From: PALSA-188 sp963720075
GTDB lineage: Bacteria > Acidobacteriota > Terriglobia > Terriglobales > Acidobacteriaceae
DNA length: 64,000 bases
Assembly (NCBI GenBank): GCA_963720075.1
Contig: CAVREG010000006.1
Location: 124,001-188,000, forward strand
Direction of reading: 5' to 3'
Shown here: in pieces, positions 25,205-34,446 of the stretch
Position numbering within the stretch: the stretch's first letter is position 1
Layout: each line of letters opens with the position of its first letter
The notes under the pieces: model-generated
Database searches by the model: none
What the model was told of the DNA's origin: nothing
What the model saw: only the letters and a program-made list of their open reading frames with translations
Program-made: the position numbers and the translations under genes

Positions 25205-27244
25205 ATGAAAATCTCTCCCCAATGGCTGCGCGATTTTGTTGATCTGCAAGTCGAGCCAAAGCAGCTTGCCGAAGACCTCACACTTGCGGGTATCGCGGTC
25301 GAGTCCATCAGCGGCGAGGGCGACGGCACAATCTTCGAGATGGAAATCACTACCAATCGCCCGGACGCGATGAACCACTACGGCGTGGCGCGGGAATGTT
25401 CCGCAATCTATAAGTTGCCACTCAAGCCGATTGATCCCGAACTGCCTCTGGAAACCACGAGCAACGAAGACTTCAAAATCGAGATCGAAGATACAGGCGG
25501 CTGCGCCCGATACACGGCGGGAGTGATTCGGGGCGTGAAGATTAAAGATTCTCCTGAATCCATTACAAAGCGGCTGCGGAGCGTGGACCAGCGCCCGATT
25601 AATGCCGCCGCCGACGCATCGAACTATACGCTTTGGGAGATGGGGCATCCCACGCACGCATTCGATCTCAATCTGCTCCAGGGCCGAAAAATTATCGTGC
25701 GCCGCGCACGTGCAGGCGAGACTCTGAAAACCCTTGATGGCGTGGATCGCAAGCTTTCTCCAGAGGATTTGATTATCGCCGACGCGAAGAAGCCTATCGC
25801 GCTCGCTGGTGTGATGGGCGGCTTCGATACGATGATTACGGCGAAGACGAGAAATATTTTGATCGAGTCCGCATGGTTTGATCCGGCTGCGATACGGAAA
25901 AGCTCGAAGCGGCACGGCCTTCACACGGACGCATCACACCGGTTCGAGCGTGGCGCGGACTACGGTGCAACTGCTCTGGCTTGTGCTCGCGTCGCGCAGC
26001 GAGTTCTCGAATCGGCGGGCGGCGAACTTTACGGAAATCAAATTGATGTGATTGGGCGTTCGATTGACCAGGCCCCTGTCTCGTTGCGCACGTCAGAGGT
26101 GCGGCGAATTCTTGGAAACGATATCCAGACAGTCGAAGTTGCGCAAATATTGCAGAGTCTCGGCTTTGATGTGATTCCGGAGCCTGGCGAAGAGGCCGAT
26201 TTTACGGTGCAGATTCCATCCTGGCGGCTTGACGTGGGACGAGAGATTGATCTCATCGAAGAAATCGCCCGACTGCACGGCTACGATAAATTTCCTAACA
26301 CGCTGCCGGCTTTTTCGGGAGCCGTAAAGGAAACGGCGGACGCGCAAAAAGATCGGAAGCTTCGAACCACATTGCTGGCACTTGGATACAACGAGGCGAT
26401 CTCGCCGACGTTCATCTCGCACGAAGATGCCGGACAATTTTCGCAGACCTCAATCATTGAACTGGCGAACCCTCTAAGCGAAGAGGCTTCGGTGATGCGC
26501 AGTTCGATGGTCCCGGGTATGTTGAACATGCTTGCGTATAACCTGAATCGCAGCAATGAAAATGTGCGGCTTTTTGAGGCTGGCAATGTTTTCGCTGCAT
26601 CGGCGGATAAGCCGATAGAAACGAAACACATCTGCATAGGAGTCACCGGCAACGCGATTTCATCGGGGGTGCATCAAAGTGCGCGGGTATTTTCATTTTT
26701 CGATATAAAGGGCGACATCGAGACTTTGCTGCGTGCATTCCAGTATGGCGAACTTGCTTATGACGATGAGGTTGCCGCGTATTACCGAAAAGGACACTCG
26801 GCCCGCGCATTGATGGACGGCAACATGGTCGCTCAGTTCGGGCAAATTAATTCCGAAATAGCAGTCGCTCGCAAACTGCGCCAGGATGTTTTCGTAGGCG
26901 AGATTTATCTGGATAAGCTGTACACACAGGAATTGCGTCAGCCGAAATATCAGCCGTTACCACGATATCCCGGAGTCGAACGCGATTTTTCTTTTATATT
27001 TGGAGATGCGACGGTTTTCGGCGCAATCCATGACGCGATTGCGCGCCTCAACTTGAAAGAATTGAGCAGTTTCGTCCCGGTGGAGGTTTTTCGCGGCGGT
27101 TCCGTTCAAGCAGGCGCGTATTCGCTCTTGCTTCGCGCCAAGTTTCAGTCGAATGCCCGAACCCTCCGGGAAGATGAAGTAACGGAATGGTCGTCGGAGA
27201 TCGTGAAGACGCTCAAAAGCCTTGGCGGCAAGCAGCGAGCGTAG
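25205..27244 (+). CDS. pheT: Phenylalanyl-tRNA synthetase beta subunit lacking the tRNA-binding OB domain
   Basis: The beta subunit of the (alpha-beta)2 enzyme, about 679 residues against roughly 790-800 in typical bacteria. It starts MKISPQWLRDFVDL and passes almost at once to the B3/B4 region (FEMEITTNRPDAMNHYGVARE). The EMAP/Trbp111-like OB-fold that normally occupies about residues 40-150 is missing. The B3/B4 editing region, B5 (VGREIDLIEEIARLHGYD) and the C-terminal anticodon-binding FDX-ACB domain (YPGVERDFSFIFG) are present. I use the ATG at 25205; an in-frame GTG at 25184 would begin inside a palindromic repeat. No clear ribosome-binding site precedes it, so translation may depend on coupling to pheS. 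Confidence 0.93.
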   Translation: MKISPQWLRDFVDLQVEPKQLAEDLTLAGIAVESISGEGDGTIFEMEITTNRPDAMNHYGVARECSAIYKLPLKPIDPELPLETTSNEDFKIEIEDTGGCARYTAGVIRGVKIKDSPESITKRLRSVDQRPINAAADASNYTLWEMGHPTHAFDLNLLQGRKIIVRRARAGETLKTLDGVDRKLSPEDLIIADAKKPIALAGVMGGFDTMITAKTRNILIESAWFDPAAIRKSSKRHGLHTDASHRFERGADYGATALACARVAQRVLESAGGELYGNQIDVIGRSIDQAPVSLRTSEVRRILGNDIQTVEVAQILQSLGFDVIPEPGEEADFTVQIPSWRLDVGREIDLIEEIARLHGYDKFPNTLPAFSGAVKETADAQKDRKLRTTLLALGYNEAISPTFISHEDAGQFSQTSIIELANPLSEEASVMRSSMVPGMLNMLAYNLNRSNENVRLFEAGNVFAASADKPIETKHICIGVTGNAISSGVHQSARVFSFFDIKGDIETLLRAFQYGELAYDDEVAAYYRKGHSARALMDGNMVAQFGQINSEIAVARKLRQDVFVGEIYLDKLYTQELRQPKYQPLPRYPGVERDFSFIFGDATVFGAIHDAIARLNLKELSSFVPVEVFRGGSVQAGAYSLLLRAKFQSNARTLREDEVTEWSSEIVKTLKSLGGKQRA

Positions 27245-27330
27245 CCGATGTCGTCTTCGCTGCCCTTCGTCTGTGCCTGATCCCCATCCTGGAACTGGAC
27301 GAAATCTAATCGTGCTAGTCTGGGCCAATC

Positions 27331-28527
27331 ATGATTAGGGCCGTCACCCAATCGAAAATCTTTCTCAGCGACAAGGTTGGTTTCTTTACTGAGTCTGTCA
27401 TTCGCGACATGACGCGCCAGGCAATGCTCTACGGCGCAGTCAATCTGGCACAAGGCTTCCCTGACTTCCCTGCCCCGGGTGAAATCAAGCTTGCGGCGCA
27501 AGAGGCTATTGCTGCCGATTTCAATCAGTACGCAATTACATGGGGATCGAAGAATCTGCGTAATGCTATTGCGAGGGATATGCAGGAGCACCAGGGAATT
27601 TCGGTGGATCCGGAGACTCAGATCACCGTCTGTTGCGGTTCGACGGAAGCAATGATTTCCACTTTGCTCGCGACCTGCAATCAGGGCGACGAAGTCGTGA
27701 TCTTCGAGCCCTTCTACGAAAACTATGGGCCGGATGCAATTCTGTCAGGAGCGAAACCGCGATTTGTGAAGCTGCGTCCGCCGAGCACAGATAACGGCGA
27801 ATGGACCTTTGATGAGCGGGAACTTCGGGCTGCATTTCATAGCGCCACGAAGGCGATCATCCTGAATACGCCGAATAATCCCACGGGCAAAGTGTTCAAC
27901 CGCACGGAACTGGAGATGATTCGCGACCTGTGCGTTGAATTTAATGTTCTGGCAATCACCGATGAAATTTACGAGCACATTCTTTATGACGGAGCGCAAC
28001 ATATTTCGATTGCGCGGCTCGACGGAATGCAAGAACGCACAGTCACAATCAATGGAATGTCGAAAACTTTCAGCGTGACCGGCTGGCGAGTGGGATGGAC
28101 GGTGGCTCCTCCCGAGATTACGAACGCGATTCGAAAAGTCCACGATTTTCTTACCGTGGGAGCTCCTGCCCCGCTGCAAGAGGCTGGCGCGGCCGCGCTT
28201 GGCTTGCCGTCAACCTATTACGCAAGCTTGGCGGAAGGATACCGCAAGCGACGGGACCGGCTGATGGTGGTATTGACCGAAGCGGGGTTTCGTTGCTTTC
28301 GTCCGCGAGGCGCTTATTACGTCATGACGGACATCACCGCGTTTGGCTTCGCGAACGATACTGAGTTTACACAATATTTGGTCAAAGAAATCGGAGTCGC
28401 GGCAGTGCCGGGATCGAGCTTCTATCGCGATCCCAAAGATGGAGCGCGGCAAGTCCGGTTCGCATTTTGCAAAAAAGATGAAACGCTGGATGAGGCGGCG
28501 AAGAGGTTGCTGAGGTTGCGCTTTTGA
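27331..28527 (+). CDS. Class I/II pyridoxal-phosphate aminotransferase
   Basis: A 398-residue fold-type I aminotransferase. The PLP-binding lysine lies in NGMSKTFSVTGWRVGW, and substrate-binding arginines lie near the C-terminus (RQVRFAFCK). LAQGFPDFPAP at the N-terminus and TPNNPTGKVF are typical of the group containing kynurenine/methionine aminotransferases and DapC-like enzymes. The exact substrate cannot be told. It starts at ATG 27331, 86 bases after pheT, without an obvious shared function. Confidence 0.9.
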   Translation: MIRAVTQSKIFLSDKVGFFTESVIRDMTRQAMLYGAVNLAQGFPDFPAPGEIKLAAQEAIAADFNQYAITWGSKNLRNAIARDMQEHQGISVDPETQITVCCGSTEAMISTLLATCNQGDEVVIFEPFYENYGPDAILSGAKPRFVKLRPPSTDNGEWTFDERELRAAFHSATKAIILNTPNNPTGKVFNRTELEMIRDLCVEFNVLAITDEIYEHILYDGAQHISIARLDGMQERTVTINGMSKTFSVTGWRVGWTVAPPEITNAIRKVHDFLTVGAPAPLQEAGAAALGLPSTYYASLAEGYRKRRDRLMVVLTEAGFRCFRPRGAYYVMTDITAFGFANDTEFTQYLVKEIGVAAVPGSSFYRDPKDGARQVRFAFCKKDETLDEAAKRLLRLRF

Positions 28528-28782
28528 AGATAACTCGTATTAAGTACCGAGAGGCCAGAGTTTGAGCGCTACACCCCAGAACCCTCGACCGGCTGGAATG
28601 CGCCGGATCTTCTGGATGGCCACTCTAAATTCGCCCCATTCCATGCCTTGTCTTGTCCAACGGGCGCAGCCTCGCGGACGCTTTCACAAGGCCAAACCAC
28701 CCACCCTTCCTACTGATCTCTCCACAGGATTCTGCGGTATACTGGCTCACGTTTTCAATTTTATTTTCGCGAGCGTGCAATC

Positions 28783-29079
28783 ATGGCTGTGAAAGTTCCT
28801 GAAGAGGTATCCTCGCAGGTTCCGGCTGACGATTTTCAGGTGCTGGAGGAGAAAGTCTATCGCACTATTGAGATGTACAAGACTGCGCGCGAGGCAAAGG
28901 TCACGGCGGAACGCGATGTGAAGCGACTCCGCGAACAACTTGAGGAGCGCGAAGAAGAAGTTGAGACGTTGCGCCGTGAGATGGTGCAGTTGCGGCGGGA
29001 GCGCGAAGAAATTCGCGGCCGCGTGGAAAAGATGTTGCATCAAGTTGAATCCATTGCCGAAGAGCAGGCGGCCAGCTAA
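28783..29079 (+). CDS. Coiled-coil protein, ZapB-like
   Basis: A 98-residue protein that is almost wholly heptad-patterned coiled-coil (ERDVKRLREQLEEREEEVETLRREMVQLRREREEIRGRVEKMLHQVESI). Its position directly upstream of a ZapA gene suggests a ZapB-like cell-division role: ZapB is a coiled-coil that binds ZapA at the Z-ring. The family call rests on position and coiled-coil content only. 47 bases separate the two genes. Confidence 0.65.
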   Translation: MAVKVPEEVSSQVPADDFQVLEEKVYRTIEMYKTAREAKVTAERDVKRLREQLEEREEEVETLRREMVQLRREREEIRGRVEKMLHQVESIAEEQAAS

Positions 29080-29126
29080 GCCGGTTCTGCCGGCGATATT
29101 GCCAAGCGGTAGAGAGGAGTGGAAGT

Positions 29127-29501
29127 ATGGCAACTGCTGTGAAACACCCACAGGCGAGTTTTCCAGCCAACGGTTTGACCAATGGAAGCGTGCGCGTCGA
29201 AATATTCGATCAAGGCTACAATCTTCGCGGTTCCGATGCAGAATACATTCTTAAATTAGCGGCCTACGTTGACGCAAAAATGCGGGCCGTTGCCGAACAC
29301 ACGCAGACCGTGGATACGTCGCGGGTCGCAGTGCTGGCCGCGATCAACATCGCGGATGAATATCATTTGGCTAAGGGGAACCTTGAGCCGCTGCCTGACG
29401 TGAAGCAGCGCGCGAAACATCTGGCGCGCGCACTGGATGAAGTGCTGGAAGACAAACGCAAGGCCGGTGATTTGCTCAAGCTTGGGGTGGAGGCTTCGTA
29501 A
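29127..29501 (+). CDS. zapA: Cell division protein ZapA
   Basis: A 124-residue protein. The core VRVEIFDQGYNLRGSDAEYILKLAAYVDAKMRAVAE and the following helix VDTSRVAVLAAINIADEYH match the ZapA family, which cross-links FtsZ filaments at the division septum. A long C-terminal helix follows. AGAGAGGAG precedes the ATG. Together with the upstream coiled-coil gene it is a probable two-gene division module. Confidence 0.9.
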   Translation: MATAVKHPQASFPANGLTNGSVRVEIFDQGYNLRGSDAEYILKLAAYVDAKMRAVAEHTQTVDTSRVAVLAAINIADEYHLAKGNLEPLPDVKQRAKHLARALDEVLEDKRKAGDLLKLGVEAS

Positions 29502-29614
29502 TCAGCTTCGCGACATTCGTTCTTAGATTACTTCTGAAACGTCCTTTCGCGAACCCAAACTCTGCGTGTGATTAAGCGCTCTGTTGAAAATCCTTCTGAT
29601 CCGCTGTTGTTTCG

Positions 29615-30022
29615 TCACAACGTGTGCAAATACGCCAGCAAATCCTCCACTTGCTTCTGATTCAAAGCTTGTCCAAAGCCTGGCATCTTATCTCGTCCCA
29701 TGAGGATAATGTCCGTCACGCGATCGTCGTTCGCCGGCAATCCGCTGTCTTCGAGATATTGTTCCTTGAACATGTGCTGCAAGCTTGGTCCACGTCGGCC
29801 CCTCGATGAATATGCATCGTGGCAGCGATCGCAATAACCGTCGTAGATGCGCCGACCCGCTACCTGCTGCGGATTCAATCCCAGCTCCGCGTCGCTTTTT
29901 CGCCGCTCAGTTTCGCATCCCGCCAGTGTCAGAAGCAAAAATATCGCGGCACATAAGACTAGAAACATCTTCTGTGAGTAGTAAAGCGGCACGTTACGGG
30001 GAAATGATGGGCGGTATCTCAT
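29615..30022 (-). CDS. c-type cytochrome lipoprotein
   Basis: A protein of about 135 residues with a lipoprotein signal (LLLTLAGC) and a single haem-binding CDRCH motif, followed by GPSLQHMF. A likely axial Met lies in RDKMPGF. It is a class I monohaem cytochrome, exported and anchored to a membrane, for electron transfer. The start is chosen at ATG 30022 because the upstream part of the frame overlaps the DUF488 gene on the other strand. A later ATG at 29968 (MFLVLCAA) would lack the basic N-region. Confidence 0.8.
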   Translation of the reverse strand: MRYRPSFPRNVPLYYSQKMFLVLCAAIFLLLTLAGCETERRKSDAELGLNPQQVAGRRIYDGYCDRCHDAYSSRGRRGPSLQHMFKEQYLEDSGLPANDDRVTDIILMGRDKMPGFGQALNQKQVEDLLAYLHTL

Positions 30023-30090
30023 GAGTATATGGAATGATACCAACGTGCCATTTTCCTTGATGGACTCCACGTACAATAATTGCCGACATA

Positions 30091-30543
30091 ATGCCCATGC
30101 GCCCGGCAGAAATTCAAACGAAGCGAATTTACGACAAGCCCAGCCGGAAGGATGCGACACGGGTTCTGGTTGAACGCCAGTGGCCGGGCGGTATAACCAA
30201 AGAACAAAGTGTCCTGCACGCGTGGCTGAAGGATCTCGCTCCGTCCGACGAATTGAGAGTCTGGTTTCACAATCATCCTGAGTCCTGGCTAATGTTTCGC
30301 AAGGAGTATTGCAAAGAGCTTCGACAGTCCGCGGCCGCTGCGGCATTGAGTGAGCTTTACCGGCTGGCCTTTCAACGAAAACGGCTCACACTGTTATTCG
30401 CGTCGAAGGATGAGCAACACAACCATGCCATCGTTCTCAGGGACTTGCTTGAAGGAATAAGAAAGCCGCCAAGCGGAACCGGGCCCGCCGGACTGCGCTT
30501 CATCAAGGAACCTCAGGCAAAACGCATGCTGGCGCCGTCCTGA
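30091..30543 (+). CDS. DUF488 family protein
   Basis: A 150-residue protein of the DUF488/YeaO type. The conserved pattern is KRIYDKPSRKDATRVLVERQWPGG at the N-terminus and LKDLAPSDELRVWFHNHPESWLMFRKEY in the middle, followed by RLTLLFASKDEQHNHAIVLRDLL. The biochemical role of this family is not established. It is divergent from the cytochrome gene, with a 68-base gap. Confidence 0.85.
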   Translation: MPMRPAEIQTKRIYDKPSRKDATRVLVERQWPGGITKEQSVLHAWLKDLAPSDELRVWFHNHPESWLMFRKEYCKELRQSAAAAALSELYRLAFQRKRLTLLFASKDEQHNHAIVLRDLLEGIRKPPSGTGPAGLRFIKEPQAKRMLAPS

Positions 30544-30807
30544 GCTAACTGAACGCCCGAAAGATTTCTGGGGGGCGCAACCGAGAAAACCTCGCGCCTT
30601 CGGCAGCCGATCTGCTGCACCCAAGATTCCTTCGGCTTCCGCTCAGGACAGGCTCTTCGCAATCAGGATGACCTCTCCCATTGATCGGCTAGGCATTTGG
30701 GATTAGGACGCGATTATCATCTGTCGGCTTGATTATTAGGATTGTTTCGAGTCATTTGATGCGGTACTATACGCGGACCGAGCAGTTCTTCCCGCAGTCC
30801 ATCGTCA

Positions 30808-31593
30808 ATGCCTAGCCAGGGCCACTACCGGAAGCAAATCGTGCAGTTCGGCAGAATGCTGCACGAGCGCGGCTACGTGGCCGCAATGGATGGAAACCTC
30901 TCGGTTCGGCTCGACGAGCGGCGAATTCTTTCGACTCCCACTTCGATATGCAAAGGCATGATGCGGCCTTCTGACTTAGTCATTGTTGATGTCAATGGCG
31001 AGCGAATATCGGGTCGCAACAATGTTTCCAGTGAGATCGCCATGCACCTGCTGATATACCGGCTTCGGCCTGACGTGCGTGGCATTGTTCATGCCCATCC
31101 TCGAACGGCGACCGGTTTCGCCGCCGCTGGCATGGCGCTAAATAAACCGCTGGTTTGCGAAGTGGTGATTGGGCTGGGATCAATTCCGCTCGCGAAATAC
31201 GGAACTCCGGGCACTCCGGAGCTTACCGATGCACTCGAACCGTTAATTCCCCAGTACGACGCTATTTTGATGTCGAACCATGGAGTCGTTAGTTATGGTG
31301 CTGACCTGCACCGCGCTTATATGAAGATGGAAACGGTCGAGCACTTCGCCCAGATCGCGCTCATTAGCCATTTATTGGGATCCCAGCAACCTCTCGGCGA
31401 CCGCGAATTGGAAAAGCTGATGGCTGCACGAGCCAAGTACCAGGGATCCACTTCCGTCGCACCCATGCCCCTGGCGGCAATTTCCGGCAATTGCGGTGTC
31501 GGACATAACGGCCACAAAGACAAGGCTACGAGGCCGTCCTCCGCGTCTGCAAGTAGGGATGGGCTTCGCCGCCGTGGCCTTCCCCTAAGCTAA
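30808..31593 (+). CDS. Class II aldolase/adducin family protein
   Basis: A 261-residue protein; the first 210 residues form the class II aldolase fold. Metal-binding histidines are visible in VHAHPRTATGF and in MSNHGVVSYG, and a catalytic acidic residue is expected in the CEVV segment. These enzymes cleave or epimerise sugar phosphates such as L-fuculose-1-phosphate or ribulose-5-phosphate. The specificity is unknown. The last 50 residues are low in hydrophobic content (GHNGHKDKATRPSSASASRDG) and may be translated from a repeat-derived sequence. Confidence 0.85.
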   Translation: MPSQGHYRKQIVQFGRMLHERGYVAAMDGNLSVRLDERRILSTPTSICKGMMRPSDLVIVDVNGERISGRNNVSSEIAMHLLIYRLRPDVRGIVHAHPRTATGFAAAGMALNKPLVCEVVIGLGSIPLAKYGTPGTPELTDALEPLIPQYDAILMSNHGVVSYGADLHRAYMKMETVEHFAQIALISHLLGSQQPLGDRELEKLMAARAKYQGSTSVAPMPLAAISGNCGVGHNGHKDKATRPSSASASRDGLRRRGLPLS

Positions 31594-31620
31594 GTCTCCC
31601 GCCCCTCCCTTTCGGGATAT

Positions 31621-32526
31621 CTACGTGACCGTTGCTTCGGTTTGTTCGTGGGCATGGTAGCTTGAGCGCACCATGGGACCCGACTCTACGTGCCGAAAGC
31701 CAAATCTTAGAGCTTCTTCTTTCAGGAAATCGAACTCGGCCGGAGTATAAAAGCGTGCGATCGGAAGATGGTCGCGGCTCGGACGCAAATACTGCCCAAT
31801 AGTCAGTATGCCCACGCCACGCGCTCCCAAGTCACGAAACACTTCGACCAACTCTGCTGCCGTCTCGCCAAGGCCAACCATTACTCCCGACTTGGTTACG
31901 ATTCCAGGCGAGATATTCTTCGCATTTTCCAACAGCCTCAACGTGCGTTCATAGCGCGCCCCAGAACGCACCGCGCGATAGAGCCGGGGGACAGTCTCGG
32001 TATTGTGGTTCAGCACATCAGGCGCGGCGTCTAGAACAATTCGCAGAGCTTCGTCCATGCCTTGAAAATCAGGAATCAGCACTTCGATGCGGCAATCGGG
32101 GGACATTCGGCGAATCTCGCAAATCGTTTCGGCGAAAATACGCGCGCCGCCGATGTTGTCGTCATCTCTGTTGACGCTCGTCACTACGGCATGTTTGAGG
32201 CGGAGGGTAGTAACGGCTTCGGCAACGCGTCGAGGTTCGTCCCAGTCAATAGCTTCCGGCCTACCCTTGGGTACCGCGCAAAATCCGCACCGCCGGGTGC
32301 AGATGTTGCCTAACAGCATGAAAGTTGCAGTGCCATGATTCCAGCACTCGCCGATGTTTGGGCATTGCGCCGATTCGCATACGGTATGCAAATCCATGCC
32401 TCGTGCAAGCTGTTTAAGACGATGAAAGTTATCGCCAGAAGGTGCCCTGGCTCGCAGCCATGACGGTTTGGGCTGGCGAACTTGCGGCCCGAGCTCAATT
32501 TGAACGAATTGCGCGCCTACTGCCAT
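31621..32526 (-). CDS. lipA: Lipoyl synthase
   Basis: A 301-residue radical-SAM enzyme that inserts two sulfur atoms into octanoyl chains on lipoyl domains. Both iron-sulfur clusters are evident: CESAQCPNIGEC for the auxiliary cluster and CTRRCGFC for the SAM cluster, plus the C-terminal RSSYHA serine that ligates the auxiliary cluster. The start is ATG 32526. lipB is not next to it. Confidence 0.97.
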   Translation of the reverse strand: MAVGAQFVQIELGPQVRQPKPSWLRARAPSGDNFHRLKQLARGMDLHTVCESAQCPNIGECWNHGTATFMLLGNICTRRCGFCAVPKGRPEAIDWDEPRRVAEAVTTLRLKHAVVTSVNRDDDNIGGARIFAETICEIRRMSPDCRIEVLIPDFQGMDEALRIVLDAAPDVLNHNTETVPRLYRAVRSGARYERTLRLLENAKNISPGIVTKSGVMVGLGETAAELVEVFRDLGARGVGILTIGQYLRPSRDHLPIARFYTPAEFDFLKEEALRFGFRHVESGPMVRSSYHAHEQTEATVT

Positions 32527-32634
32527 AACTTATCTAGATTTTACCTGAACGCCGCCATCCTGCGTTACCGGGCTGAGGTGCAGGTCTGGTTCCCGATGCC
32601 CTAGTGGCGGTCGAATCTTAACCCTTCCCGTTAT

Positions 32635-34380
32635 ATGATTAACGCTTCAGAGGTCAAGAAGCCCCGGCGCGACCGAATGTTTCGTTCCTTTCGACAAATA
32701 GCGTGGATTGCCTTCGTAATAGCAGTGTTGTTGCTTGTCGCCATTGGTATTTTCGCTTTACGGGCAATGAACTCGCTGGTCGCCAGTCAGAAATTAGTGG
32801 CCCACACTCTTGAGGTTCAGGCGAATCTGGAGGATCTTCGCTCCAGTTCTCTGAGGGCTAACAATTCCCGGCGCGGTTATATCCTTACCAGCGAAGAAAG
32901 CATGCTGGTGGGTTACGGCGCCGCCATTGAAGCCATCCCTGAGGATTTCAAGCGCTTAAGAGAATTGACCTCTGACAACCCCCAGCGGGGTATTGATCTT
33001 GATCAACTGCAATCGCTCACGTATCGCAATCTCGCCCTCTTATCCCAATCCATCGAACTTCGAAAGAGTAGAACCCCAGACCACCAACAGCAAGTTCAAA
33101 TCACGGAGGAGACGGCCGTTTTCGGGGTGCAAATTCACAATGAGATTCAAAAGATACGAGACGATGAGGGGCGATTGCTCGCGCATCGCGAAGCTGCATC
33201 GCAGAGGGTTTACAAGAACACGATTGACATTCTCGCAGTTGCGTTCGCGATTGCGCTCCTGTTGCTGGCTGCGGAATTTTATCTGCTGAATCTGGAGTTT
33301 ACGCGACACAAACAGACCGAGCGCATCGCGAGACAAAGCCGCGAAGTGGTAAACGCGTTTTTCTCATCCTCGACGGTGGGATTTGCCATTCTGGACAAGC
33401 AACTCCGCTATCGCAGAATCAACGAAGTACTCGCCACCATGGCCGGCATGTCGCCAACTGATTTTGTTGGCCGGTCGGTGGGTGAAATATTTGGCGGAAA
33501 CACCCCGGATGCCGAATCCGCCTTTCTACAGGTAATCAGCACAGGTACCCCGATATTGGATCGAGAAATCTCCGGAGAAACGCCCGGCAAACCTGGCGAA
33601 CTGCACTATTGGCTGGTAAATTACTTTCCCATCCGCGGCGAAAACGGGCAGGTAAATGAGATCGGAGTAATCTCCGTGGACGTTACCGCACGGCGCAATG
33701 CGGAGAGCGCGATAAGGCGCTTAAGCGGGCGTCTCCTGAATCTTCAGGATCAGGAGCGACGGCGTATTGCACGGGAACTTCATGACAGTCTCGGCCAATA
33801 TCTCGCTGGATTGAAAATGACCATTGAGTTATTGGGCCAGCCAAACACTCGCGATAAGGCCGGTCTTTTCGCCGAGTGCAGCGAAATTCTGGAACGATGC
33901 ATTTCCGAAACTCGCACTCTTTCCCATCTCCTGCATCCGCCTCTTCTTGACGAAGCGGGGTTCGCTTCCGCAGCAAAGTGGTTCGTGAGCGGGTTTTCGC
34001 AGCGGAGCGGCATTCCAGTTAATTTCAATTTGGCGCCCAATTTTCCGCGCCTTCCGGAAAGCGTAGAAATCGCCCTCTTTCGAGTGCTCCAGGAAAGTTT
34101 GACAAACGTTCACCGCCATTCGCAGACAGGAGGAGCCGACATCAGGGTTGAGTTGCGGCCGCTCGAAGTCATGCTTGAGGTGACGGACCACGGACGCGGC
34201 ATACCTTCGAACGTTCTAGGCCCGATTAAGAAAAACGGGATGCAGAGTGGTATGGGCCTGGCTGGAATCAGGGAGCGAGTGAACGAGCTTGATGGATTGC
34301 TTGAGATTGAGTCGAACAGCGCAGGGACGACGATTAGAGTAACGTTGCCCACTTTCGACAAGAAGTTGGCCAAAGTCTGA
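32635..34380 (+). CDS. Sensor histidine kinase with CHASE3, PAS and HisKA_3 domains
   Basis: A 581-residue membrane kinase. Transmembrane helix 1 lies at about residues 18-45, then a CHASE3-like extracytoplasmic helical region (RANNSRRGYILTSEESMLVGYGA), helix 2 at about 198-222, a PAS domain (about 240-350), and a NarL-type dimerisation/phosphoacceptor helix RRRIARELHDSLGQYLAGLKM carrying the phospho-His. The ATPase domain shows ESLTNVHRHSQ, DHGRGI and GMGLAGIRERV. No response regulator is adjacent, so it is an orphan kinase; NarL-family partners would be expected elsewhere. Confidence 0.92.
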   Translation: MINASEVKKPRRDRMFRSFRQIAWIAFVIAVLLLVAIGIFALRAMNSLVASQKLVAHTLEVQANLEDLRSSSLRANNSRRGYILTSEESMLVGYGAAIEAIPEDFKRLRELTSDNPQRGIDLDQLQSLTYRNLALLSQSIELRKSRTPDHQQQVQITEETAVFGVQIHNEIQKIRDDEGRLLAHREAASQRVYKNTIDILAVAFAIALLLLAAEFYLLNLEFTRHKQTERIARQSREVVNAFFSSSTVGFAILDKQLRYRRINEVLATMAGMSPTDFVGRSVGEIFGGNTPDAESAFLQVISTGTPILDREISGETPGKPGELHYWLVNYFPIRGENGQVNEIGVISVDVTARRNAESAIRRLSGRLLNLQDQERRRIARELHDSLGQYLAGLKMTIELLGQPNTRDKAGLFAECSEILERCISETRTLSHLLHPPLLDEAGFASAAKWFVSGFSQRSGIPVNFNLAPNFPRLPESVEIALFRVLQESLTNVHRHSQTGGADIRVELRPLEVMLEVTDHGRGIPSNVLGPIKKNGMQSGMGLAGIRERVNELDGLLEIESNSAGTTIRVTLPTFDKKLAKV

Positions 34381-34446
34381 AAAGCCGAGCAGCCATGCTC
34401 CGCGACCGACGGCTGGATGCCGAATTATTCCTTCGGCTGTCTCTAT

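Noticed and set aside
28562..28792. A 76-residue frame upstream of the ZapB-like gene
   Set aside because: Composition is arginine- and proline-rich and it overlaps repeat-like intergenic sequence; it appears to be non-coding.
29502..29614. 6S RNA downstream of zapA
   Set aside because: The position is typical in proteobacteria, but the gap is only 113 bases and shows no large internal-bulge hairpin.
30544..30807. Degenerate repeat-like sequence between DUF488 and the aldolase
   Set aside because: It contains fragments resembling CTGAGCG-type palindromes but no arm pair long enough to call a repeat confidently.
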